A DNA stretch of 25,225 bases, from positions 1 through 25,225 of the forward strand of contig CAUUTP010000022.1 of NCBI GenBank assembly GCA_963548155.1, read 5' to 3'. The notes under the pieces were generated by a model, which saw nothing but the letters and a program-made list of their open reading frames with translations, was not told the DNA's origin and ran no database searches. This document shows positions 6,381-14,497 of this stretch, one piece after another. Position 1 is the first letter of the stretch, and every line of letters starts with the position of its first letter. The translations under genes were made by a program, and so were the position numbers. This DNA comes from Eikenella sp963548155. Its GTDB lineage: Bacteria; Pseudomonadota; Gammaproteobacteria; Burkholderiales; Neisseriaceae.

Positions 6381-8258
6381 ATGACCACCATCCTGCTTTA
6401 TTCCTTCACCTACCTGGCTTTCGCCGTTGCCGCCGTGCTCATCTCCAAAAAACTGGGCTTGGGTTCAGTATTGGGCTATTTGATGGCCGGCATCGCCATC
6501 GGCCCGGTTTTAGGCTTCGCCGGCAAAGAAACCGAATCCATCCAGCACGTTGCCGAATTCGGCGTGGTGATGATGCTGTTTCTGGTCGGTTTGGAGCTGG
6601 CGCCGCAAAAGCTGTGGCAGCTGCGGCATAAACTCTTGGGGCTGGGCGGATTGCAGGTGCTGCTTTCTGTGGCAGCGATTGCCGGCATCACCATAGCCAT
6701 CGGCAAAAGCTGGCAGATGGGCGTGGCCGTGGGCTGCATCCTGGCGCTCTCCTCCACCGCCATCGTGCTGCAAACCTACAGCGAAAAAAATCTGATGCAG
6801 TCGCCCGGCGGGCAGGCAGGCTTTGCCATCCTGCTGTTTCAAGACGTGGCCGCCATCCCGATGCTGGCACTCTTACCGCTCTTGGCCGTCGGCCACCACC
6901 CGCGCAGCCAGCACACCACCAACCTTTTGGCCGACCAGCCCGGCTGGGTGCTCGCCGCCGTGAGCATTGTCGCCATTTTGGCCATTGCCGTGGGCGTACG
7001 TTATCTGGTACCGCGCATGTTCCGCTTCATCAGCAAAGTCCGCCTCAACGAAATGTTCACCATGTTCACCCTGGCCTTGGTGGTGGGCATCGCCACGCTG
7101 ATGTCGCTCGTCGGCCTCTCCCCCGCGTTGGGCGCATTCGTGGCCGGTGTGGCGCTGGCCAACAGCTCCTACCGGCACGAAATGGAAAGCCATCTCGAGC
7201 CCTTCAAAGGCCTGCTCTTGGGGCTGTTTTTCATCACCGTGGGTGCGGGCATGAATTTCACTCTGCTGGCTAAAGAGTTCTGGGTGGTGGCTGCCATCAC
7301 CTTAGCCACATTGGCAGTAAAAGGCATTATTCTCTTCATCCTCGGCCTGCTATTCCGCCTGCCGCGCATGGGCAGCAAACTGCTCGCGCTCAGCCTGGCG
7401 CAGGCCGGTGAATTCGGCTTTGTGCTGCTTACCATCGCCCGCCAGAGCCATGTGCTGCCGCGCGCCATGGCCGACCGCATCTCGTTGGTGGTTGCCCTCT
7501 CCATGCTGCTCACCCCGCTCCTGTTCATCTTCTACGACAAAGTGATCGCCCCACGCGGCATCGTGGAAGAAAACCAAGAGCGCCCACACGACGTGATTGA
7601 AGAGGAAAACCCCGTCATCCTGCTCGGCCACGGCCGATTCGGCCAGCAAATCAACAGCATGCTCACCGCCTGCGGCTTCCACACCACCGTGATCGACTAC
7701 CAAGCCGACACGGTAGAAGGCCTTACCAAATACGGCAGCAAAACCTACTACGGCGACGCCACCCGCCCCGAGCTGCTCAATTCCATTGGCCTGGCACACG
7801 CCAAGCTGCTCATTATCTGCATCAGCAACCTCGAGCACGCCACCTCAATCGTGGAATTCGTCCACCGCCACTACCCCAACCTGCCGGTGATTACCCGCGC
7901 CTACGACCGCATCCATGCCTACCACCTACACCACGCCGGCGCCAACTACATCATCCGCGAAACCGTAGATGCCGCCATCCGCAGCGGCCGCCTCGCGCTG
8001 GAAAAACTCGGCATCAACTCCGAAAAAGCCCAAGAGCTCAGTGAATTCTACGCCGCCCGCGACCGCTACCAGATGGACAAAATGGCCGAAAAATACAACC
8101 CCGACCTGCCCATATTCGCCAACGAGCCCCTGCTCCAAGCCGCCCGCGAAATCGATACCGAAACCGCCCAAATGATGCAGGCCATACTGCGTGGCGAAAG
8201 CGTAGAATGGCAGGAAGACCCCGAAAGCTGGACCCGCCTGAAAAAAGGCCTCACCTAA
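6381..8258 (+). CDS. Kef-type K+/H+ antiporter (CPA2 family) with TrkA-N domain
   Basis: This 625-residue inner-membrane protein has about 12-13 hydrophobic segments over residues 3-380, the Na+/H+ exchanger fold of the CPA2 family. A cytoplasmic TrkA-N (Rossmann) domain starts near 410, with nucleotide motif GHGRFGQ (416-422). A charged tail of about 70 residues follows. The LFQDVAAIPMLALLPLL stretch is typical of KefB/KefC. Kef systems release K+ and lower cytoplasmic pH during electrophile stress, gated by glutathione adducts. No KefF/KefG-type ancillary oxidoreductase gene is nearby, so glutathione gating is not shown. It is followed after 15 bases by the folate ligase gene, so the two are probably co-transcribed. 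The Shine-Dalgarno is weak. Confidence 0.88.
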   Translation: MTTILLYSFTYLAFAVAAVLISKKLGLGSVLGYLMAGIAIGPVLGFAGKETESIQHVAEFGVVMMLFLVGLELAPQKLWQLRHKLLGLGGLQVLLSVAAIAGITIAIGKSWQMGVAVGCILALSSTAIVLQTYSEKNLMQSPGGQAGFAILLFQDVAAIPMLALLPLLAVGHHPRSQHTTNLLADQPGWVLAAVSIVAILAIAVGVRYLVPRMFRFISKVRLNEMFTMFTLALVVGIATLMSLVGLSPALGAFVAGVALANSSYRHEMESHLEPFKGLLLGLFFITVGAGMNFTLLAKEFWVVAAITLATLAVKGIILFILGLLFRLPRMGSKLLALSLAQAGEFGFVLLTIARQSHVLPRAMADRISLVVALSMLLTPLLFIFYDKVIAPRGIVEENQERPHDVIEEENPVILLGHGRFGQQINSMLTACGFHTTVIDYQADTVEGLTKYGSKTYYGDATRPELLNSIGLAHAKLLIICISNLEHATSIVEFVHRHYPNLPVITRAYDRIHAYHLHHAGANYIIRETVDAAIRSGRLALEKLGINSEKAQELSEFYAARDRYQMDKMAEKYNPDLPIFANEPLLQAAREIDTETAQMMQAILRGESVEWQEDPESWTRLKKGLT

Positions 8259-8273
8259 ACCACTGAGCCTGCC

Positions 8274-8867
8274 ATGCCAAGTAAAATCGACCTCCGCCGC
8301 CACTTCCGCCGCCAACGGCAAGGCCTTATGCCTGCCGCACGTCAGCGTGCCGAGAAGCGCATCAACAACCTGCTCAAAGGCTACCTGAAACGCGGCAAAC
8401 GGCTGGCCATCTATTGGCCCATTGGTAGCGAGCTACGGCTCGACAGCCTCGCCGCCGCCGCCCGATCGCGCGGCACCGAGCTCTACCTGCCCTACATCGA
8501 ACTACGCCGCCAGCGCCTGTGGTTTACCCCTTTCCCGCAACAAGGCCGCCCCGAACGCCGCCGCCAAGGCAAACTGAACATCCCCCAATTTGCCGGCCGT
8601 AAAATCCGCATCCACAACCTGCATAGCATCATCATCCCCCTAGTCGGTATCGACCGGCGCGGCTACCGTCTCGGCCAAGGCGGCGGCTTCTACGACGTTA
8701 CCCTCGCCGCCACCCGCCACCGCCTCTGCCCGCACAAAATCGGCGCGGGTTTCGCCTGCCAGGAAACCGATATCCTGCCCGCCGAAGAGCACGATATGCA
8801 GATGGATGTGTGGGTGTGCGAAAACGGCATCCGGCGTTTCGGCAAAACGGCCAATGCTCAGCGCTAG
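8274..8867 (+). CDS. fau: 5-formyltetrahydrofolate cyclo-ligase
   Basis: This enzyme uses ATP to convert 5-formyl-THF to 5,10-methenyl-THF, returning the inhibitory storage folate to the active pool. The 197-residue protein has the family signature GQGGGFYD at 134-141, the preceding IIPLVGIDRRGYRLG, and the N-terminal Arg/Lys-rich helix. An uptake sequence at 8378 is read in frame as GYLK (residues 36-39). The start follows the Kef-type stop codon by 15 bases without a strong Shine-Dalgarno, so translational coupling is plausible. The Kef-type gene and this one probably form one transcript ended by the hairpins at 8885-9021. The product is cytoplasmic. Confidence 0.9.
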   Translation: MPSKIDLRRHFRRQRQGLMPAARQRAEKRINNLLKGYLKRGKRLAIYWPIGSELRLDSLAAAARSRGTELYLPYIELRRQRLWFTPFPQQGRPERRRQGKLNIPQFAGRKIRIHNLHSIIIPLVGIDRRGYRLGQGGGFYDVTLAATRHRLCPHKIGAGFACQETDILPAEEHDMQMDVWVCENGIRRFGKTANAQR

Positions 8868-8884
8868 CTAAAAATGGATACAAC

Positions 8885-8948
8885 AAAGGCTACCTGAAAC
8901 TTTAGCTGCGCAGAAACTTCGCTGCGCTGCGTTTTCAGGTAGCCTTTT
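8885..8948 (+). terminator. DUS-pair terminator after the folate ligase gene
   Basis: AAAGGCTACCTGAAA (8885-8899) pairs with TTTCAGGTAGCCTTT (8933-8947), followed by more T. The 33-base loop contains a second repeat module, CTTTAGCTGCGCAGAAACT, which recurs near 14421 and 23115. Confidence 0.65.
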
Positions 8949-8981
8949 TATTGAAGCAAACGCTTTACTGTACGCCAAAAT

Positions 8982-9021
8982 TTTCAGGTAGCCTGCTTTC
9001 GATATAGCAGGCTACCTGAAA
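8982..9021 (-). terminator. DUS-pair hairpin after grpE
   Basis: TTTCAGGTAGCCTGCT (8982-8997) and AGCAGGCTACCTGAAA (9006-9021) form a perfect 16-base stem with an 8-base loop, 20 bases past the grpE stop codon. On the minus strand AATTTTG follows. Together with the hairpin at 8885 it separates two convergent genes. Confidence 0.65.
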
Positions 9022-9041
9022 TTGTGTTTATAGCTCGAAAG

Positions 9042-9620
9042 CTATTTCGTCTCCGGCACCTTGGCAACGGACACCGTGGCGGGGCGCAGTACGCGGTCGT
9101 GCAGGGTATAGCCCTTCTGCATCACATTCACGATGGTGTTCGGCTCTTGCTCGCTTTCCACAGTTTGGAAAGCCTGGTGGCGGTGCGGGTCGAGCTTATC
9201 GCCGGGCTGGGGCAGAATTTCTTTAATTTGAGCTTGCTCGAAGGCACGCTTGAGCTCGGTGAGGGTCATGTCTACGCCCATTTTCAACGCATCGAAATTA
9301 CCGCTTTGGTCGAGCAGCGCCATTTCCAAATAGTCTTTTACTTTCAACAATTCTTCGGCAAATTTCTTGGCGGCAAATTTGTGGGCAGCCTGGATTTCTT
9401 CCTGATGGCGGCGGCCTAGGTTTTGCAGCTCAGCCTGATGGTACTTGTTGATATCGGCCAGCTCGGCTTCCAGTTCGGCCACGCGTTGAGCCAGCTGCTC
9501 CGGCGTAGGTTCGGCGGCGGCTTCGGCGTTGGCCTGCGGCTCGGCCGCTTCGGCCTGGGCTTCTTGCTGCGGGAGTTCGGTTTCGGAGTTTTGGTTTTGC
9601 TGTTGCTGATGATGAGACAT
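9042..9620 (-). CDS. grpE: Nucleotide exchange factor GrpE
   Basis: GrpE releases ADP from DnaK in the DnaK-DnaJ-GrpE chaperone cycle in the cytoplasm. The 192-residue product has an acidic, Gln/Ala/Glu-rich disordered N-terminus (about residues 1-50). A long dimerising coiled coil follows (about 52-110, LAQRVAELEAELADIN...). The C-terminal beta domain carries NPNTIVNV-type sequence (EPNTIVNVMQKGYTLHDRVLRPA). The frame stays open upstream for 12 more codons, but the ATG at 9620 is chosen because AAGGAA lies just before it and it gives the usual MSHHQQQQ-type acidic start. A heat-shock promoter lies upstream. dnaK and dnaJ are not in this window. Confidence 0.95.
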   Translation of the reverse strand: MSHHQQQQNQNSETELPQQEAQAEAAEPQANAEAAAEPTPEQLAQRVAELEAELADINKYHQAELQNLGRRHQEEIQAAHKFAAKKFAEELLKVKDYLEMALLDQSGNFDALKMGVDMTLTELKRAFEQAQIKEILPQPGDKLDPHRHQAFQTVESEQEPNTIVNVMQKGYTLHDRVLRPATVSVAKVPETK

Positions 9621-9654
9621 AAAAATTCCTTTGAAAGAGGGCTTTTGCCCTGCC

Positions 9655-9682
9655 AAATGGGGCGGGGCAGCCGATTTTCAAG
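9655..9682 (-). promoter_or_regulatory. Sigma32 (RpoH) heat-shock promoter of grpE
   Basis: On the minus strand CTTGAAA (9682-9676) and CCCCATTT (9662-9655) are separated by 13 bases. This is nearly exact to the E. coli sigma32 consensus, CTTGAA and CCCCATnT. Transcription would begin about 28 bases upstream of the grpE ATG. Confidence 0.85.
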
Positions 9683-9834
9683 CTAAAAGACGGCGGCGGG
9701 CATAATTATTTTACTGCGTCTGTCAGAAACAGTGCGTACCGCTCGTCTATCCAATAAGCCGGCTGTGGCGGCAAAGTTAATTTCATCAATCGCTTTGTTA
9801 AATTAAGCCCATGGCGGGCAAGTTACTATTTCCT

Positions 9835-9840
9835 TATAAT
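9835..9840 (+). promoter_or_regulatory. Possible -10 element for dsbD
   Basis: A perfect TATAAT lies 63 bases upstream of the dsbD ATG. No convincing -35 is present at 16-18 bases, so the call is weak. The leader downstream holds the palindrome GTTTCAACTTCGTTGAAGC (9863-9881) and an uptake sequence. Confidence 0.35.
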
Positions 9841-9903
9841 CCGCGCACATTTTTGTGCCCTTGTTTCAACTTCGTTGAAGCTAACGCTTTCAGGTAGCCT
9901 TAT

Positions 9904-11688
9904 ATGTTTAAAAAACTGATTCAATCTTTCATCCTGCCCGTGCTATTGGGCTCCGGCATGGCGGCACATGCGATCGATGCCGGCCAGCTGCTGCCGGCGG
10001 AGCAGGCGTTCCGCCCCACGGTGGCGACGGGCGAGCAGGATGTGGCCGTACAATTCCAAATTGCCGACGGCTATTATCTCTATCAAGAAAAAATCCATGT
10101 GGAAACCGAGCCATCCGGCCTGCTGGGCGCGGCTGAGTTTTCGCCAGGCAAGGAAAAGGAAGACGAATTTTTTGGCAAGCAAACCGTGCACTACCACCAA
10201 GCCGTGGTGAAACTGCCCTTCCAATCCACTGCACCCGCCACTTACCGCATCACGCTCTCCTACCAAGGCTGCGCGGATGTGGGCGTGTGCTATCCGCCGG
10301 TCACTAAAACGCTGGAAATTAAAGGCACGGGCGTGTATGGCGATACAGCTACCCCGCCCGCCGGCGGCAGCAACCGCTTTACCGCGCCGCAAGATGGCGC
10401 ACCCGCAGCCAGCCCCGTGCCGCAGCCGCGCAAAAGCCCGTTCAGCCTGTCGCGCGACACATTGGGGGCAAACCTGCTGGCTTTTTTTAGTTTCGGCATT
10501 GGCTTGAGTTTTACCGCCTGCATGTATCCCCTGCTGCCCATTGTGTCGGGCATCATCGTGGGAGACCGTGCCAATGCCGGCAAATGCCGCGGGCTGATTT
10601 TGTCTTCGGTGTATGTGCAGGGACTGGCGCTCACCTATGCCGCCGTGGGCGTGCTGGCCGGGCTCACCGGCTCGCTGCTCACCGTGTGGCTGCAACAGCC
10701 GTGGGTGGTGCTTTCCGCCGCCGCGCTGATTGTGGTGCTGGCGCTGGGCATGTTCGACGTGTTCACCATCCAGCTGCCCTCCTTTATCCAAAGCTATTTC
10801 CAGCAGCAGAGCAGCAAGCTGTCCGGCGGCAAAATGGCTTCCGTGTTTGTGATGGGCATGCTCTCGGCGCTGATTGTCGGCCCCTGCGTGGCGCCGCCCC
10901 TGGCCGTGGCCTTGGGCTACATCGGCCAAACCGGCGATGCCGCGCTGGGCGGCCTGGCTTTATACAGCATGGCGCTGGGCACCGGCGTGCCGCTGATTTT
11001 GGTGGGCACATTCGGCGGACACGTCCTGCCCAAGGCCGGCGCGTGGATGAACGGCATCAAACATGCCTTCGGCATCATCCTACTGGCCGTGGCCGTGTAT
11101 CTGGCCGCCCCCTTCCTGCCCTATGGCCTGACCGTGGCGCTTTATTCACTGCTGTTGGTTATCCCCGGCGGCCTGCTGTTGGGCAAACACCTGCGCAACC
11201 GCCAAATCAAGCCGCTGGCTATGGGGCTGGGCAGCCTCCTGCTCACCGTGGGCGTATTTTTCGCCGTGCAGAGCGTGCGCATGCAGCCCACCTTCCTGCA
11301 CCAGGCGCTCACCGTGTTCCCGCCGCAGCAAACCGCGCACCGGGTATTCACTGCGCCGCAGCAGCTCAACAGCGCTATGCAACAGGCTTTGGCCAGCGGC
11401 AAGCCGGTGGTGCTGGATTTTTATGCCGACTGGTGCGCCAGCTGCAAGGAGATGGAATACAAAACCTTCAGCCGCCCCGAAGTGCAGGCTGCCGTACCGC
11501 CTGATCGCGTATTCAAAATCGACCTCACCGACAACACGCCTGAGCAGCGCGCGCTGTTGCAGGAATACGGCCTGCCCGGCCCACCAGGCATCTTCGTTAT
11601 CCATCCCGACGGCCGCCGCAGCAGCCCGCTCATCGGCTTTACCGAGCCGGCGGCATTTATCGAATGGTATCGGCAGCAGGTTTCCTGA
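9904..11688 (+). CDS. dsbD: Thiol:disulfide interchange protein DsbD
   Basis: DsbD carries electrons from cytoplasmic thioredoxin across the inner membrane to periplasmic DsbC and cytochrome c maturation partners. All three domains are visible in the 594 residues. First comes a signal peptide (1-23) and N-terminal periplasmic domain with C123/C129 (GCADVGVCYPP). Next is an eight-helix membrane domain (about 185-455) with C206 (TACMYPLLP) and C328 (GPCVAPP). Last is a C-terminal thioredoxin-like domain with C511/C514 (DWCASCKEME). All six redox cysteines are therefore present. The ATG at 9904 is preceded by an uptake sequence (9889-9900) whose AGGTAG may act as the ribosome binding site. It appears monocistronic, with a DUS terminator at 11708. 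Confidence 0.96.
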   Translation: MFKKLIQSFILPVLLGSGMAAHAIDAGQLLPAEQAFRPTVATGEQDVAVQFQIADGYYLYQEKIHVETEPSGLLGAAEFSPGKEKEDEFFGKQTVHYHQAVVKLPFQSTAPATYRITLSYQGCADVGVCYPPVTKTLEIKGTGVYGDTATPPAGGSNRFTAPQDGAPAASPVPQPRKSPFSLSRDTLGANLLAFFSFGIGLSFTACMYPLLPIVSGIIVGDRANAGKCRGLILSSVYVQGLALTYAAVGVLAGLTGSLLTVWLQQPWVVLSAAALIVVLALGMFDVFTIQLPSFIQSYFQQQSSKLSGGKMASVFVMGMLSALIVGPCVAPPLAVALGYIGQTGDAALGGLALYSMALGTGVPLILVGTFGGHVLPKAGAWMNGIKHAFGIILLAVAVYLAAPFLPYGLTVALYSLLLVIPGGLLLGKHLRNRQIKPLAMGLGSLLLTVGVFFAVQSVRMQPTFLHQALTVFPPQQTAHRVFTAPQQLNSAMQQALASGKPVVLDFYADWCASCKEMEYKTFSRPEVQAAVPPDRVFKIDLTDNTPEQRALLQEYGLPGPPGIFVIHPDGRRSSPLIGFTEPAAFIEWYRQQVS

Positions 11689-11707
11689 GGCCGGTTGGGA
11701 TAAGAGC

Positions 11708-11741
11708 AAAGGCTACCTGAAAAGTTTCAGGTAGCCTTTTT
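11708..11741 (+). terminator. DUS-pair terminator after dsbD
   Basis: AAAGGCTACCTGAAA (11708-11722) and TTTCAGGTAGCCTTT (11725-11739) form a perfect 15-base stem with a two-base spacer. The T tract continues past the arm. It starts 20 bases after the dsbD stop. Confidence 0.8.
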
Positions 11742-11843
11742 CTATGCGGCCATATTTTCAGGTAGCCTGAAATCTTGTGGCTACCTTCAACATTAAAGAA
11801 GCAAACCAAATGCCGGCATGGCAACACCAGCCACACTCCACAC

Positions 11844-11877
11844 AAAAGGCTACCTGAAACTTTTCAGGTAGCCTTTT
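11844..11877 (-). terminator. DUS-pair terminator after gap
   Basis: AAAAGGCTACCTGAAA (11844-11859) and TTTCAGGTAGCCTTTT (11862-11877) pair perfectly. It sits 16 bases past the gap stop codon and gives TTTT on the minus strand. A lone uptake sequence lies at 11757 between this hairpin and the dsbD terminator. Confidence 0.75.
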
Positions 11878-11893
11878 CCATCACGCAGCAGCC

Positions 11894-12922
11894 TTATTCA
11901 AACGGGCGCACCGGCATCCCGAACATCGCGCGGGCAGTGTTCAGCATCTGGCAGGAGAAGCCCCATTCGTTGTCATACCAAGACAATACTTTCACCATAT
12001 TGCCGTTGGAAACCTTGGTCAGCGTGCTGTCGAACACGGAAGCCTGGGTGGTGTGGTTGAAATCGGAAGACACCAGCGGCATGCTGTTGTAGCCCAGCAC
12101 GCCTTTCAGGTAGCCTTCGCTGGCGGCTTTTAGCAGTGTGTTGATTTCTTCCGCGCTGGTATCGCGGCCGGCTTCAAAAGTTAAATCCACCAGAGAAACG
12201 TTGATGGTGGGCACTCGCACGGCGAAGCCGTCCAGTTTGCCTTTGAGCTCTGGCAACACCAAGCCCACCGCTTTGGCGGCACCGGTTTTGGTGGGAATCA
12301 TGTTTTCCACCGCGCTACGGGCGCGGCGCAGGTCTTTGTGGTCCACATCGGTCAGCACTTGGTCATTCGTAAAGGCGTGGATGGTGGTCATCAGGCCTTT
12401 GGCAATGCCCACGCCCTCAGCCAGCACTTTGGCTACAGGTGCCAGACAGTTGGTGGTGCAGGAAGCGTTGGACACAACAGTCATCTCAGGGGTGAGCACT
12501 TGGTGGTTCACACCGTATACGACGGTGGCGTCCACATCGTCGCCGCCGGGTGCGGAAATCAGCACTTTTTTCGCACCGGCCTGAAGGTGTGCCGAGCTTT
12601 TTTCTTTGCTGGTGAAAGCGCCGGTACACTCCATCACCAAATCTACGCCCAGCTCTTTCCACGGCAGCTGGGACGGATCGCGCTGAGACAGGAAGCGGAT
12701 TTTGTCGCCGTTCACAATCAGATGGGTTTCATCGTGCGACACCTCGGCGGCAAAGCGGCCGTGCACGGTGTCGAATTTGGTAAGATGGGCGTTGATTGGC
12801 AAATCGCCTCCAGTGTTGATGGCAACGACTTCAAATTGGTCGCGCAGGCCGTATTCGTAAATCGCGCGCAACACCTGGCGGCCGATGCGGCCATAGCCAT
12901 TGATGGCAATCTTCAAGCTCAT
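11894..12922 (-). CDS. gap: Type I glyceraldehyde-3-phosphate dehydrogenase (probably NADP-preferring)
   Basis: GAPDH interconverts glyceraldehyde 3-phosphate and 1,3-bisphosphoglycerate in the cytoplasm. The 342-residue product has the Rossmann motif INGYGRIGR (7-15), catalytic C155 in SNASCTTNC, H182 in TIHAF, and the conserved VRVPTINVS and YDNEWGF. At the cofactor site it reads AINTGGD. The Asp that favours NAD in glycolytic enzymes (AIND in E. coli GapA) is replaced by T37, as in NADP-using GapB types. A gluconeogenic role is therefore inferred. The ATG at 12922 follows AAAGGTG; the open frame upstream is leader. An uptake sequence at 12105 is coded as GYLK. It is divergent from asd. Confidence 0.93.
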   Translation of the reverse strand: MSLKIAINGYGRIGRQVLRAIYEYGLRDQFEVVAINTGGDLPINAHLTKFDTVHGRFAAEVSHDETHLIVNGDKIRFLSQRDPSQLPWKELGVDLVMECTGAFTSKEKSSAHLQAGAKKVLISAPGGDDVDATVVYGVNHQVLTPEMTVVSNASCTTNCLAPVAKVLAEGVGIAKGLMTTIHAFTNDQVLTDVDHKDLRRARSAVENMIPTKTGAAKAVGLVLPELKGKLDGFAVRVPTINVSLVDLTFEAGRDTSAEEINTLLKAASEGYLKGVLGYNSMPLVSSDFNHTTQASVFDSTLTKVSNGNMVKVLSWYDNEWGFSCQMLNTARAMFGMPVRPFE

Positions 12923-12944
12923 GTTTACACCTTTCGTGAATTCC

Positions 12945-12971
12945 AAAAAAACCCGCGCCAAACAGCCCGGG
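12945..12971 (-). terminator. Terminator-like hairpin in the gap leader (possible attenuator)
   Basis: On the minus strand CCCGGGC (12971-12965), a six-base loop and GCGCGGG (12958-12952) form a stem with one mismatch, followed at once by seven T. It lies between the predicted gap -10 (12999-12994) and the start codon (12922), so it would be inside the leader. This is the arrangement of an attenuator or riboswitch expression platform. I recognise no known aptamer. Confidence 0.5.
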
Positions 12972-12993
12972 CAGACACAAAATAACAAAGCGC

Positions 12994-12999
12994 ATTATA
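12994..12999 (-). promoter_or_regulatory. -10 element of the gap promoter
   Basis: A perfect TATAAT on the minus strand lies about 72 bases upstream of the gap ATG. The -35 position at 17 bases reads TGTAGT, a poor match. An activator or a weak promoter is possible. Confidence 0.5.
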
Positions 13000-13148
13000 G
13001 CGGGTTTATCCGCAAAACTACAGCCGCCAAATCCTAAGAGGCTACCTGAAAACATAATTCTGCCGTTTCCCTCTTTACTTTTCTCTGCCGCAAGGTTAAA
13101 AAGGCAGTCTCATTTCATTCATACTTCTTTACCAATCAAGGAGCAGTT

Positions 13149-14267
13149 ATGCAAAAAGTAGGATTTATCGGCTGGCGCGGTATGGTCGGCTCGGTTTTGA
13201 TGCAGCGTATGCACGAAGAAAACGATTTCGCCCACATCCCCGAAGCCTATTTCTTCACCACCTCCAACGTAGGCGGCAACGCTCCCGATTTCGGCCAGGC
13301 CGCCAAAACCCTGCTTGATGCCAACAATCCCTCCGAATTGGCCAAAATGGACATCATCGTTACCTGCCAGGGCGGCGACTACACCAAATCCGTGTATTCC
13401 CAACTGCGCGAATCCGGCTGGAACGGCTACTGGATCGATGCCGCCTCCGCCTTGCGTATGAACGACGATGCCGTGATCGTGCTCGACCCGGTAAACCGTA
13501 ACGTAATCGACGACGCCCTGCAAAACGGCGTGAAAAACTACATCGGTGGCAACTGCACCGTTTCCCTCATGCTCATGGCCCTGGGCGGCCTGTTCCAAAA
13601 TGGCCTGGTGGAATGGGCTTCAAGCATGACCTACCAAGCCGCCTCCGGCGCGGGCGCCAAAAACATGCGCGAACTCATCAGCGGCATGGGCGCCATCCAC
13701 AGCCAAGTGGCCGCCGAGCTGGCCGACCCCGCCAGCGCCATCCTCGATATCGACCGCAAAGTATCCGACTTCCTGCGCTCTCCCGACTACCCCAAAGCCA
13801 ACTTCGGCGTGCCGCTGGCCGGCAGCCTGATTCCGTGGATCGACGTAGACCTGGGCAACGGCCAATCCAAAGAAGAATGGAAAGGCGACGTTGAAACCAA
13901 CAAAATCCTCGGCGGCAGCCGCCCCACCATCGTGGAAGGCTTGTGCGTACGCATCGGCGCCATGCGCTGCCACAGCCAAGCCATCACCCTGAAGCTGAAA
14001 CAGGATCTGCCCGTATCCGAAATCGAAAGCCTGCTGGCCGGCGCCAACGATTGGGTAAAAGTTGTGCCCAACACCAAAGAAGCCAGCATGCACGAGCTCA
14101 CCCCCGCCGCCGTTACCGGCACGCTCACCGTGCCCGTAGGCCGCATCCGCAAGCTCGCCATGGGCGGCGAATACATCAGCGCCTTCACCGTGGGCGACCA
14201 ACTGCTCTGGGGCGCGGCCGAACCGATCCGCCGCATCCTGCGCATCGTATTGGGCAATTTAGATTGA
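13149..14267 (+). CDS. asd: Aspartate-semialdehyde dehydrogenase
   Basis: Asd reduces beta-aspartyl phosphate to aspartate semialdehyde with NADPH, feeding lysine, diaminopimelate, threonine and methionine synthesis. The 372-residue product starts VGFIGWRGMVGSVLMQRM, the NADP-binding loop of the Gram-negative class. It has the catalytic C136 in GGNCTVSLM and continues with SGAGAKNMRELI and LRIGAMRCHSQA-type substrate motifs. The start is well supported by AAGGAG at 13138-13143, six bases before the ATG. It is divergent from gap and ends at a DUS-type hairpin at 14291. Length and motifs are normal. Confidence 0.96.
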   Translation: MQKVGFIGWRGMVGSVLMQRMHEENDFAHIPEAYFFTTSNVGGNAPDFGQAAKTLLDANNPSELAKMDIIVTCQGGDYTKSVYSQLRESGWNGYWIDAASALRMNDDAVIVLDPVNRNVIDDALQNGVKNYIGGNCTVSLMLMALGGLFQNGLVEWASSMTYQAASGAGAKNMRELISGMGAIHSQVAAELADPASAILDIDRKVSDFLRSPDYPKANFGVPLAGSLIPWIDVDLGNGQSKEEWKGDVETNKILGGSRPTIVEGLCVRIGAMRCHSQAITLKLKQDLPVSEIESLLAGANDWVKVVPNTKEASMHELTPAAVTGTLTVPVGRIRKLAMGGEYISAFTVGDQLLWGAAEPIRRILRIVLGNLD

Positions 14268-14290
14268 TTTAACTTGCCCTAAAACACCAT

Positions 14291-14337
14291 TAAAGGCTAC
14301 CTGAAAACAGTCTTGGCTGATTGTCAGGTAGCCTTTA
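14291..14337 (+). terminator. DUS-type terminator after asd
   Basis: TAAAGGCTACCTGA (14291-14304) pairs with TCAGGTAGCCTTTA (14324-14337). The second arm is an uptake sequence with one mismatch (GTCAGGTAGCCT). T-rich sequence follows. Confidence 0.65.
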
Positions 14338-14497
14338 TATTGCTTCATCCTCTTTCCGCCGCCCGAAATCTTTGCTTCATCAGGCTACCTGAAAACGATG
14401 TTTCGGCGTAGCCGAAGCTGAGTTTCTGCGAAGCTAAAACCCAGTCCCGTTTTGCGCTAAAATACCCGCTTTCCATCCTCCCACAAGGCCGCCCGCC

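Noticed and set aside
9943..10929. Minus-strand open frame of 328 codons opposite dsbD
   Set aside because: Antisense shadow; dsbD keeps all six redox cysteines and clear domains.
11708..11877. Clustered inverted 12-mers considered as a CRISPR-like array
   Set aside because: Copies alternate in orientation, spacing is irregular, there are no constant-length spacers and no cas genes. They are uptake sequences forming terminators.
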